A stretch of DNA of 64,000 bases from contig JBKDAN010000051.1 of NCBI GenBank assembly GCA_046316615.1, positions 26,801 through 90,800 of the forward strand, given 5' to 3'. Source of the stretch: BJHL01 sp040378885. Lineage in GTDB: Bacteria; Planctomycetota; Phycisphaerae; Phycisphaerales; UBA1924. The notes under the pieces were generated by a model. That model was given only the letters and a program-made list of their open reading frames with translations, was not told where the DNA came from and did no database searches. Shown piece after piece: positions 19,487-26,594 of the stretch. Position numbers and translations under genes: made by a program. Every line of letters begins with the position of its first letter. Position 1 is the first letter of the stretch.

Positions 19487-19562
19487 GAACAGAGAACGGA
19501 GAACAGACAGCAGTTTGGTGCATACCCCCGCTCTCTGTTCTTTGCCCTCTGTTCGCCGCCCT
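19487..19562. repeat. Imperfect inverted repeat, family A copy 1
   Basis: The left arm is built from G-A-G-A-A-C-A / G-A-G-A-A-C-G words and the right arm from C-T-C-T-G-T-T-C-T-T-T-G-C-C-C-T-C-T-G-T-T-C. The arms can pair over about 20 bases. A close relative lies at 54362-54427. It directly follows the ketosynthase stop codon. Confidence 0.6.
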
Positions 19563-19592
19563 CCGCCTTCAGCACAACAACGGAGTTCATCA

Positions 19593-20213
19593 ATGTCCAA
19601 CGAAGACTACCAAGGCTCTCGCTACTCCAACGATCGCAACGACCGCGGCGGTGATCGTGGCGGTGATCGCGGAGGCGACCGCAATCGCGGACGCGGCGGC
19701 TATCGCGGCGGCGGCGGCGGACGTGGCAGCGACGACCGTCGCGGCATTCCCCTCTCCGCTCTCGACGCAGCCACGACCGAAGCCAGCCGCAAAGCCATCG
19801 GCGCAGCGATCGAAGTGCACAAGCTGCTCGGCCCGGGCTACGACGAAACCGCGTACACCAACGCGCTCAAGATGGAACTCGACGCACTCAGCGTCTCGTA
19901 CAAGCACGGGCACAACATCCCCGTCATGTACCGCGACCGCAAAGTGGGCGAAGCCGCGACTGACCTGTTCATCGATGGCAAGTTCTTCCTCGAGATCATG
20001 GCCCGCCCCGGTCCTGTCACGACCTACGAACGCCTCGAACTGCGCGCCAAGCTCAAGGCCGCCGACCTCGAACTGGGCCTCATCATCAACTTCGCCGAAC
20101 GCCGCCTCAAGGACGGCCTCGTCCGCGTCGTGAATATCGACAAAATCACCAAAGAACGCGGCATCACCCTCGACGAGGGCGATGATGAAGGTGACAGTGA
20201 GTTTGATCAATAA
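19593..20213 (+). CDS. RGG-rich GxxExxY protein, probable pseudo-nuclease
   Basis: 206 aa; ATG at 19593 has CGGAG at 7 bases. Residues 1-50 are a low-complexity Arg/Gly/Asp tract (repeated R-G-G-D and G-G-Y-R-G-G), like an RNA-binding RGG box. Residues about 58-185 match the GxxExxY family (PD-(D/E)xK fold), with L-G-P-G-Y-D-E-T-A-Y and L-G-L-I-I-N-F. Of the nuclease motif, Asp124 and Glu134 are present, but the lysine of E-x-K is Met136 and the usual downstream Gln is lost. Nuclease activity is therefore doubtful. It lies between two ketosynthase genes. Family members normally lack the RGG extension. Confidence 0.87.
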   Translation: MSNEDYQGSRYSNDRNDRGGDRGGDRGGDRNRGRGGYRGGGGGRGSDDRRGIPLSALDAATTEASRKAIGAAIEVHKLLGPGYDETAYTNALKMELDALSVSYKHGHNIPVMYRDRKVGEAATDLFIDGKFFLEIMARPGPVTTYERLELRAKLKAADLELGLIINFAERRLKDGLVRVVNIDKITKERGITLDEGDDEGDSEFDQ

Positions 20214-20398
20214 TGAGGCACTAGGGATTGGGGATGAGGCATGAGTGAAATGCACCTGCTTTTCATAGCCGTGGGGCCGCGTGCCCTTCGCCCTCCTTCT
20301 CTTGTGTTTTGACGTTAGTGCCCAGTGCCTAGTCCCTGATGCGTCCTACGCCTTCCCGTCTTCCTGTCTTCCCCCTCATGCCCAATGCCTAATCCCTA
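20214..20398. repeat. Low-complexity inverted/direct repeat block, family B
   Basis: The block contains A-G-G-C-A-C-T-A-G-G-G-A-T-T-G-G-G-G on the left. Its imperfect complements on the right are G-C-C-C-A-G-T-G-C-C-T-A-G-T-C-C-C-T and C-C-C-A-A-T-G-C-C-T-A-A-T-C-C-C-T. Words A-A-T-G-C-C and A-A-T-C-C-C alternate. The start codon of the next gene is the last element of the block, and no Shine-Dalgarno sequence is visible. Confidence 0.6.
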
Positions 20399-21766
20399 AT
20401 GCCTACTCCCGTCGTCATCACCGGTATGGGCTGGGTCACTCCTCTGGGCAGTGACGTGGAATCCGTCTGGGCCAAACTGCTCAACGGCATGACCGCCATC
20501 GGGCCCGTCACGCGGTTTGATGCCTCAACCTTCGCCACCAACTTCGCGGCAGAAGTAAGGAACTTCCACCTCGCCCACTTTCTGGCGGAGCACGACCGCT
20601 TCTCGCACGTGGGACTCAGCAGCCAGTTCGCGCTGGCCGCCGCCGCTCAGGCGTGGCGTCAAGCCGGCCTTGGCCACGAAGGCGGCCCCGCAGCAGGCGG
20701 CGCATTCCGCGTGTCGCCCAGTGCCTGGTTTGATCCGTCGCGCATGGGCATCTACCTCGGCGCGGGCGAAGGCAGCCTGGACTATTCGCACTTCCTCGCG
20801 ACCAACCTCGCAGGCTGGAAGGCTGACTCACGCACCATCGACGATCGTGCCTGGGCAAGTGAAGGCCTGCGACGCATGACGCGCACCGTCGAGATTGAGC
20901 AGGAACCCAGCAGCACGCTCACGCATCTCGCCGAAGCATTTGGATGCATGGGCCCCAGCTTCAACTGCATGACGGCCTGCGCCGCCAGCACGCAGGCTGT
21001 GGGCGAAGCCTTTGAAATCATCCGCCGAGGCGACGCCGATCTCATGTTCGCAGGCGGCGCGCACAGCATGATCCACCTGCTGGGCATGACCGGCTTCATT
21101 CGCCTCACCGCCATGAGCACCAATCGCGAAGAGATGGCCCACGCCGCCAAGCCTTTCGACGCCGAACGCGACGGATTCGTGATGGGTGAAGGCGCCGGCA
21201 TGCTGATCCTCGAAAGTGCCGAGCACGCTCTCAATCGCGGCGCCAAGATCATCGCCGAAGTCGCCGGCTATGGCTCCTCCGCCGACGCGTATCGCATCAC
21301 CGATATCGACCCCGACGGCAAGGGCGCCATCGCCGCGATGTCGCAAGCCTGCCGCCAAGCCGGCATCTCCCCGCGCGAGCGCGGGCCTGACGGCCGCCCG
21401 CTGGTCCATTACATCAGCGCACACGGCACAGGCACCAAAGAGAACGACCGCATCGAAACCCGCGCCGTCAAGGGCCTCTTCGGCGACCTCGCGAAGGACG
21501 TCCCCTTCAGCAGCGTGAAGAGCATGCTGGGCCACCTCATTCAAGCCGCTGGCGCCGTGGAACTCATGACCTGCGTCAAGGCCATCGAAACCGGCATGCT
21601 GCCGCCCACGATGAATCTCACGACGCCCGACCCCGAGTGCGACCTTGACCACGTGCCCAACGCCGCTCGCGATCTTCGCAACAAGGGCGTTGAAGTGTGC
21701 CTGAGCAACAGCTTCGGCTTCGGTGGGCAAAACGACACCCTCTGCATTCGCAGGTGGCGCAACTGA
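20399..21766 (+). CDS. FabF-like beta-ketoacyl-ACP synthase
   Basis: 455 aa, slightly longer than the 410-420 aa usual for KAS II. All catalytic residues are visible: Cys194 in T-A-C-A-A-S-T, His342 in S-A-H-G-T-G-T, Lys374 and His379 in S-V-K-S-M-L-G-H. The C-terminus has N-S-F-G-F-G-G-Q-N. It condenses malonyl-ACP with an acyl-ACP. Extra segments near residues 95-130 (G-G-P-A-A-G-G... A-W-F-D-P-S-R-M-G) distinguish it from housekeeping FabF. No ACP, FabG or malonyltransferase gene lies nearby, so it may serve a specialised lipid or polyketide. The start follows from the conserved M-P-T-P-V-V-I-T-G-M-G. Confidence 0.93.
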   Translation: MPTPVVITGMGWVTPLGSDVESVWAKLLNGMTAIGPVTRFDASTFATNFAAEVRNFHLAHFLAEHDRFSHVGLSSQFALAAAAQAWRQAGLGHEGGPAAGGAFRVSPSAWFDPSRMGIYLGAGEGSLDYSHFLATNLAGWKADSRTIDDRAWASEGLRRMTRTVEIEQEPSSTLTHLAEAFGCMGPSFNCMTACAASTQAVGEAFEIIRRGDADLMFAGGAHSMIHLLGMTGFIRLTAMSTNREEMAHAAKPFDAERDGFVMGEGAGMLILESAEHALNRGAKIIAEVAGYGSSADAYRITDIDPDGKGAIAAMSQACRQAGISPRERGPDGRPLVHYISAHGTGTKENDRIETRAVKGLFGDLAKDVPFSSVKSMLGHLIQAAGAVELMTCVKAIETGMLPPTMNLTTPDPECDLDHVPNAARDLRNKGVEVCLSNSFGFGGQNDTLCIRRWRN

Positions 21767-21924
21767 CGTGCACCCCAACAGTTCGTGCCACATGTTCGCT
21801 GCTCGGAGCGAGTCGGTGAATCTTGCATAAACAGTCAGCGTTCGCGTGCGCTAAATCCGCTGCGACATGACCCAACTGGTCTGCGCCAGCTCGAATGCCG
21901 AATCACAACTGCCGAATGCCGCGC

Positions 21925-22734
21925 TTACGCCAACCGCGCCCGATCCAACGCCTCTTTGCACGCCTGCAACAGCCGCTCGCGGGCACGCTCGCTTTCGCCG
22001 GGCTTCACACGCAGCGACACCACCCACCGCTGCTTCAGATCATCCACTGCGGTCAGCGTCGCAGCAGGCAGCGCTCCCTCCGCGCGTCCTCGCACGTTCG
22101 ACGCGCTCTGCACCAGCGTGTCGCGCACCATGTCAATGCTCGCGCCCAAACCCGCCCCAAGCGGCACACTCACCGTACTTGTCTGCTCATGTGACAAATT
22201 CTCGACGCTTCCCGCCAGCACCTGCGCATTGGGAATGGTGACGAGCCGCGAATCCCCCGCTCGCAGCCGCGTGGCAAACAGCGTGATCGCCTCCACCGTC
22301 CCCGTCTGCGAGCCCGCGTGTACCACATCGCCGACTTCGTAAGGCCGGGTGATCTGCAGAGCCAGTCCCGCCGCGATGTTCGCCAGCGTGTTCTGCAACG
22401 CAAAGCCAGCCGCCAGCCCTGCTGCGATGCCCGCAGCGAGCCCCACACTGCCCAGCACCGCCACAAAGCTGGCGGTATTGATGCCGAAGATACCCAGCGC
22501 GACAAACCCCGCCACCAGCAGAATCGCATATCGCGCCACCCGCGAGAACACATGCGAAAGGCTCTTCTCCACCCGCGCCTGCGCCATGCTGCGCTCAATC
22601 AGGGACGACACCCATCGCGCGAGAAGCCACGCCGCCGCCATGAAAAGCACAACCTTCAGCGCCGGCACACCGTACTCGGTTGCGCGCTGATTCCAGACTT
22701 CCCACGTGTTTTCCGCCGCAAGCATGCGATGCAT
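21925..22734 (-). CDS. Small-conductance mechanosensitive channel (MscS family)
   Basis: 269 aa. Two transmembrane helices at about 25-80 are followed by the pore-lining TM3, which is Gly/Ala-packed (V-G-L-A-A-G-I-A-A-G-L-A-A-G-F). The beta domain has R-P-Y-E-V-G-D-V-V and V-T-I-P-N-A-Q-V. It is the short MscS form. TM3 carries more Gly than usual, with a repeated A-A-G-[IL/F]. It lies 22 bases downstream of a second MscS gene; together they likely relieve hypo-osmotic pressure. Confidence 0.92.
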   Translation of the reverse strand: MHRMLAAENTWEVWNQRATEYGVPALKVVLFMAAAWLLARWVSSLIERSMAQARVEKSLSHVFSRVARYAILLVAGFVALGIFGINTASFVAVLGSVGLAAGIAAGLAAGFALQNTLANIAAGLALQITRPYEVGDVVHAGSQTGTVEAITLFATRLRAGDSRLVTIPNAQVLAGSVENLSHEQTSTVSVPLGAGLGASIDMVRDTLVQSASNVRGRAEGALPAATLTAVDDLKQRWVVSLRVKPGESERARERLLQACKEALDRARLA

Positions 22735-22756
22735 GCCTGTTTCATCGGGCGTTGCG

Positions 22757-23632
22757 TCACACGTTCTTGACGAGCGTGACAGGAGCCGCCGGGCCCATGC
22801 CCTTCGCCGCGATCACCATGTTCAGAGCCAGCAGCAGCCGTTCCTTTACCGCGTCCAGTTCGCCCGTCGCGCACCACACCGACACATTGAACGAAGTGGC
22901 CGCTCCCATGCCCGTCAGCGCAATCGCCGGCGGCTTGCTCGCATCCCGCCCCGCCACCGCCGACGCCGCCTGCGTGAGCGCCAGCTTTGCAGCCTCCACG
23001 CTCACGCTTCCATCCACCTGCACCGTCACATCCGCCACGCGCTGCGGGTGATACGTCGCATTCGTGATAACGCCGCTCACAATCGCCCCGTTCGGCACGA
23101 TGATCCGGCGGTTGTCAGGCGTATCCAGCATGGTGGAGAACAGCCCGATCTCATGAATAATGCCGGTCTGGCCGCCCGCCGTCACAAAGTCACCGACCTT
23201 GAAGGGGCGGAAGATCAGCAGCATCACGCCGCTCGCGATATGGCTGAGCGAACCCTGCAGCGCAAGACCGATGGCCACACCCACCGAACCCAGCACCGCC
23301 ACAAGACTCGCGACTTGCACGCCAAACGACGCAAGGCATGTGATCGCGACAGCCGCAATCACAAACCACCGCACGATATTGCCCAGAAACCGCGCCAGCG
23401 TCTCATCCAGATTGGCCTTGCGACACGCCGTGCTCGCCAGCTTGCTCAACCACCCCGCGATGATCCACCCAATGACCAGAATGAAGACCGCCTTGACGAC
23501 GGGAATGCCGTACGTCTCAATCAACTGCAGCAGTCGATCAGGCGCGACCCCCACCGCTTGTTGCACGGTTTCGGGCGCGGTCAGCGCAGGCGGAGCGGGA
23601 GGAGTGACAGCGGCGGCAAGCATGAAAAGCAT
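22757..23632 (-). CDS. Small-conductance mechanosensitive channel (MscS family)
   Basis: 291 aa from the ATG at 23632, which has CGGAG 7 bases upstream. A hydrophobic N-terminus and three transmembrane helices include the TM3 motif V-G-V-A-I-G-L-A-L-Q-G-S-L-S-H-I-A-S-G. The beta-domain signature R-P-F-K-V-G-D-F-V and the stretch I-I-V-P-N-G-A-I are present. It is the first gene of a two-gene mscS operon. The paralogues differ in TM3 and are not recent copies. Confidence 0.93.
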   Translation of the reverse strand: MLFMLAAAVTPPAPPALTAPETVQQAVGVAPDRLLQLIETYGIPVVKAVFILVIGWIIAGWLSKLASTACRKANLDETLARFLGNIVRWFVIAAVAITCLASFGVQVASLVAVLGSVGVAIGLALQGSLSHIASGVMLLIFRPFKVGDFVTAGGQTGIIHEIGLFSTMLDTPDNRRIIVPNGAIVSGVITNATYHPQRVADVTVQVDGSVSVEAAKLALTQAASAVAGRDASKPPAIALTGMGAATSFNVSVWCATGELDAVKERLLLALNMVIAAKGMGPAAPVTLVKNV

Positions 23633-23696
23633 GTGTTTCTCCGAGAAGCCGCGATCGTACCACGAAGAGGTGCCGCGCGACAGCACGCATCTCCCC

Positions 23697-23728
23697 AAAA
23701 AAGAACCGACCCCGCAACGAGCGCGGGG
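23697..23728 (-). terminator. Intrinsic terminator on the minus strand
   Basis: C-C-C-C-G-C (23710-23715) pairs with G-C-G-G-G-G (23723-23728). On the minus strand the stem is followed by G-T-C-G-G-T-T-C-T-T-T-T-T-T. It lies upstream of the mscS gene start and 380 bases beyond the 129-aa gene, so it ends a transcript that has no coding sequence near its 3' end. Confidence 0.7.
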
Positions 23729-24109
23729 CCGGGGTGACACGCGCGAGTCGGGTGGGGGGCGGCCGACATCGCAACGCATCAATCTGTGACGTTCACGCCT
23801 GCGAAGCGTGAACGCGAAGGAACAGGACATGCGATAACCCATCGCTGCAAGGCGACGTCATCAGGGACATCCATGCGGCGACCACGCCTGAATCATGCAG
23901 ACTTGTGTAGAAATACCGTAACTTATCTGAAGCAACTGGCGATCGGGCTCAGCCGTCAGGCCAAGCCGCAGCCGGGTCATCGCCTATCGCGCAGGCAACC
24001 AAGGGCCTCCACGCAGACTGCGTGCAGCGCGATACCGACTTAACAGAATCACCTGAAGAAAAGCCAGAAGAACCCTGACTGAAGAACACCCGATGCCGAA
24101 GAACTCGGC
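23729..24109 (-). other. Non-coding stretch ahead of a terminator; candidate ncRNA or long 3' UTR
   Basis: No convincing ORF is visible on either strand. A perfect 8-bp hairpin (G-T-T-C-A-C-G-C, 23791-23798, with G-C-G-T-G-A-A-C, 23806-23813) lies near the terminator side. Four G-A-A-G-A-A words recur at 13-17 base spacing around 24055-24103 (T-T-C-T-T-C on the minus strand). I compared it by eye with tmRNA, RNase P and SRP RNA signatures and found no match. Confidence 0.45.
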
Positions 24110-24499
24110 TTAGGCCGCGATGAGCTTGCGAACCGCAACACCCATGCGCAGCATGTAGACCACACCAACGACTGCCGCCAGGCTGACCAGCGCCATCAAG
24201 GCGCTCGCGGCCATCATGGTGCTCGTCGCCACAGGCGAGACCGGTTCAAGCTTTGCCTGCATCGCCGCGTGCACCTGCTCCTGCTGACTGACAGGAACCA
24301 GCGCCTTGAGCAACGCAGTCTGCCCCCAGATGACGCCAATGACGGCGGCAAAGAGGCACCAGTGCCGAGCGATCATCTTCCATCGTGCCACGCTGCTGCG
24401 CCCCTGAAAGAGCCGAATGAGCTCGTGGAAGGGCATCCACAGCGAAAGCAGAAGATAGAACATCCCACCAACACCAGTTCCCGGAAGACCGGCAAACAT
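24110..24499 (-). CDS. Small membrane protein of unknown function
   Basis: 129 aa with three probable transmembrane helices (about 8-25, 45-65 and 95-118). GAAAGG lies upstream of the ATG. No family recognised. The promoter side carries the TATACT box and palindrome listed separately. Confidence 0.75.
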   Translation of the reverse strand: MFAGLPGTGVGGMFYLLLSLWMPFHELIRLFQGRSSVARWKMIARHWCLFAAVIGVIWGQTALLKALVPVSQQEQVHAAMQAKLEPVSPVATSTMMAASALMALVSLAAVVGVVYMLRMGVAVRKLIAA

Positions 24500-24525
24500 A
24501 AGAAACCTTTCAGAATTTCCGGGCA

Positions 24526-24546
24526 GTTAGTATACGTAAACTTTAC
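24526..24546 (-). promoter_or_regulatory. Promoter -10 box and palindromic operator
   Basis: On the minus strand a T-A-T-A-C-T box sits about 30 bases before the start codon of the 129-aa gene. It adjoins an 11-base palindrome G-T-A-A-A-c-T-T-T-A-C (24536-24546). No good -35 is visible, which fits activator or repressor control. Confidence 0.45.
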
Positions 24547-24639
24547 CCGGTAGGATCCAAACTAGTTGTTACTTTTGGTCAGTTGTATGCGTAATCCCAA
24601 AGTCTCGGGCCGCATCATGATGTGCCGAAAGAGCTTGCG

Positions 24640-25851
24640 TCAGCCGTGTCCCTTCTCAAACACCAGCAGCGGCTTGTTCGCGACGAATTCCTTCCAGAAC
24701 GCCTGAATGACAAACACCGCGTTCACAAAGCGAAGCACGAAGAACCCGGGCAGGCTCGCCAGCGCACGCCCAAGCTCGCCACGCTGAATCGCCTTGTACA
24801 GCACGGGCACCGCAACCGTCGGAATGTCGATCAGGTAACCCACCAGAAACAACGGGTGCACGAAAATCGCCAAAAGCGGCAGCAAAACGAAGAACCCAAG
24901 CACCGCCATGATCGCGTCCCACGTCGCCACCGCCACCATCGTCCGCAGGAAGGGCACTTCAAGCACTTCCTTCCAGTGCACCTTCACGCACTGCGCAAAG
25001 CCGTGGCTCCAGCGATTCAGCTGCTTGCTGATGAAGTGGTAATTGTGCGGCTCCACCGGATAGCACACCGCATCTTCCGCGAAGCGCACGCTCTTGTTGA
25101 GCATGTACACCGACCACGTCAGGTCCATGTCCTCGCCCACGGTGCGCGTGCTCCAGCCGCCCACCTGCCTCAGAATGTCCGTGCGATATGCACTGAAGCA
25201 CCCCGAAGCGATCAGTGGCCGGTCGTAGTAATCCTGCACGGGCTTGTAGAACGTAAAAGCGTACAAATATTCGATGTACCGCCCACGCTCCCACATCGTG
25301 CGGACGTTGCGAGGAATGACCATGCCGCACACCGCGGCAATCGTGCTTTCACCGTTCTCATCCACCGCGGTCTTGTCATCAAATACGCGCATCAGCTTCT
25401 CGATCGCGTCGTGCGCTAGCGTCGTGTCCGCGTCAATCGCCAGCGTGTACTCACACGTCACATGTGGCAGCGCGAAGTTCAGCGCGGTTGCCTTGCTCCC
25501 GCAGTTCTTGGGCGGCCGCATGACCGACACACCAAACGAACGGGCCACGTCTCCCGTGTTGTCCGTCGAGCAGTCATCAATCACGATGATCTGATCGACC
25601 GGCACTGATTGTTCAAGGACGGACTTGATCGTCTCGCCCACGAACTTCCCCTCGTTGTACGCTGGAATCAGGACAGCCAGACCGCCTTTGATGGCCTTGC
25701 CTTGGCGGACCGCCGGGTCAATCACCGGTGCCTGCTGCACCAGCGTCCCATCGCGCGTCGGACGCACGACTTCGGTCACTCTGTCTGTCCATTCACCAAC
25801 AACTGACGACACTTTATTGAACGTTGCACGAGGCATGCGATGTACTACCAA
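24640..25851 (-). CDS. Membrane glycosyltransferase family 2 (beta-glycan synthase type)
   Basis: 403 aa. The GT-A domain starts at L-A-V-L-I-P-A-Y-N-E-G-K. The D-D (I-D-D-C-S-T-D), D-x-D (A-I-D-A-D-T), E-D (G-E-D-M-D-L) and Q-x-x-R-W (Q-L-N-R-W) motifs of processive beta-glycosyltransferases are all present. Three hydrophobic segments at the C-terminus anchor it in the inner membrane. It resembles PgaC/NodC-type polymerases of exopolysaccharide. An alternative start is ATG at 25836. It stands alone, with no deacetylase or export gene nearby, so the product is undetermined. Confidence 0.9.
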   Translation of the reverse strand: MVVHRMPRATFNKVSSVVGEWTDRVTEVVRPTRDGTLVQQAPVIDPAVRQGKAIKGGLAVLIPAYNEGKFVGETIKSVLEQSVPVDQIIVIDDCSTDNTGDVARSFGVSVMRPPKNCGSKATALNFALPHVTCEYTLAIDADTTLAHDAIEKLMRVFDDKTAVDENGESTIAAVCGMVIPRNVRTMWERGRYIEYLYAFTFYKPVQDYYDRPLIASGCFSAYRTDILRQVGGWSTRTVGEDMDLTWSVYMLNKSVRFAEDAVCYPVEPHNYHFISKQLNRWSHGFAQCVKVHWKEVLEVPFLRTMVAVATWDAIMAVLGFFVLLPLLAIFVHPLFLVGYLIDIPTVAVPVLYKAIQRGELGRALASLPGFFVLRFVNAVFVIQAFWKEFVANKPLLVFEKGHG

Positions 25852-26594
25852 GACCGCACCGTCGACACAACCCCGGCGGACGCCGCAATCACGCGTCGCT
25901 CGCCGATGACACCGGCCTGCACGCTCTCAGATCAAGAGTCGCTCAGGTCGGCGAAAACCCGGCGCGTACGCGCATCGGGCGTTGAGTTGTTTCAAGGATG
26001 GCGGTTCAACCTGCCAGTGAAGCGTGCGGTTGGCAGCGAGAGGTCGAGTGTCTCCGGTCCTTCGATCACCTTGCAGGCGATCGGCTCGTTGGACCAGTGA
26101 CGCGGCTGGGTCCGAAAACCCAACGGGGGACGTCCTGCTGGCAAACCCTTCAGCACGCCGTGGATCACTGCGTCACCCTGGGCATCCTGTCTTGCGACGA
26201 GCAGCCCTGTCCTGACGCTGTTGCGGCACGCTGAGTCCCGAAGATCACAAGCCCGCGGGACACTGAAAAGTATCGACACGACGACGCAAGTCAAGTGAAC
26301 GCTCGTCCTTGCCGCCTCCTACCCCCTGCCCAATCCCGCGGTCTGGGGGGCGCAAGAACCGCCCAACTTCCCCATAACCTACCCTACCCCAACGCCTTCG
26401 GACCTCCACCCGTGTATTCCAGCAACATCGAACAAGGGTTCTCGCCGATCTGTATATCACGAGCAGGCGACTGCTCGCCTGATCGCTCGCCAGCCATCTT
26501 TCGCATGATGGCTGTCGCCATCTGATTTCGGGCCGCTAGTATGCTGTCCCGGCGAGGGTTACGCCGCGGACGCCAGAGGAAGGAAACTCGCTTT
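25852..26594. other. Long intergenic region upstream of glmS
   Basis: No convincing gene in 743 bases; two overlapping short frames (25998-26234 plus, 25992-26294 minus) have no recognisable features. Two hairpins precede glmS: G-A-G-C-A-G-g-c-g-a-C-T-G-C-T-C near 26460-26475 and A-G-C-C-A-T-C / G-A-T-G-G-C-T near 26493-26514. The region may hold the glmS promoter and a leader. I did not find the A-G-C-G-C-C core of the glmS ribozyme. Confidence 0.4.

Noticed and set aside
23729..24109. tmRNA, RNase P or SRP RNA
   Set aside because: None of the diagnostic conserved segments were found on either strand.
25992..26294. 100-aa minus-strand ORF and overlapping plus-strand ORF
   Set aside because: No start signal, no domain, and both strands are open equally. 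Likely chance in GC-rich DNA.
26300..26594. Possible glmS ribozyme upstream of glmS
   Set aside because: A G-G-C-G-C-A-A-G-A-A-C-C-G-C-C stretch looked suggestive, but the A-G-C-G-C-C-[AU]-G core and pseudoknot partners are missing.
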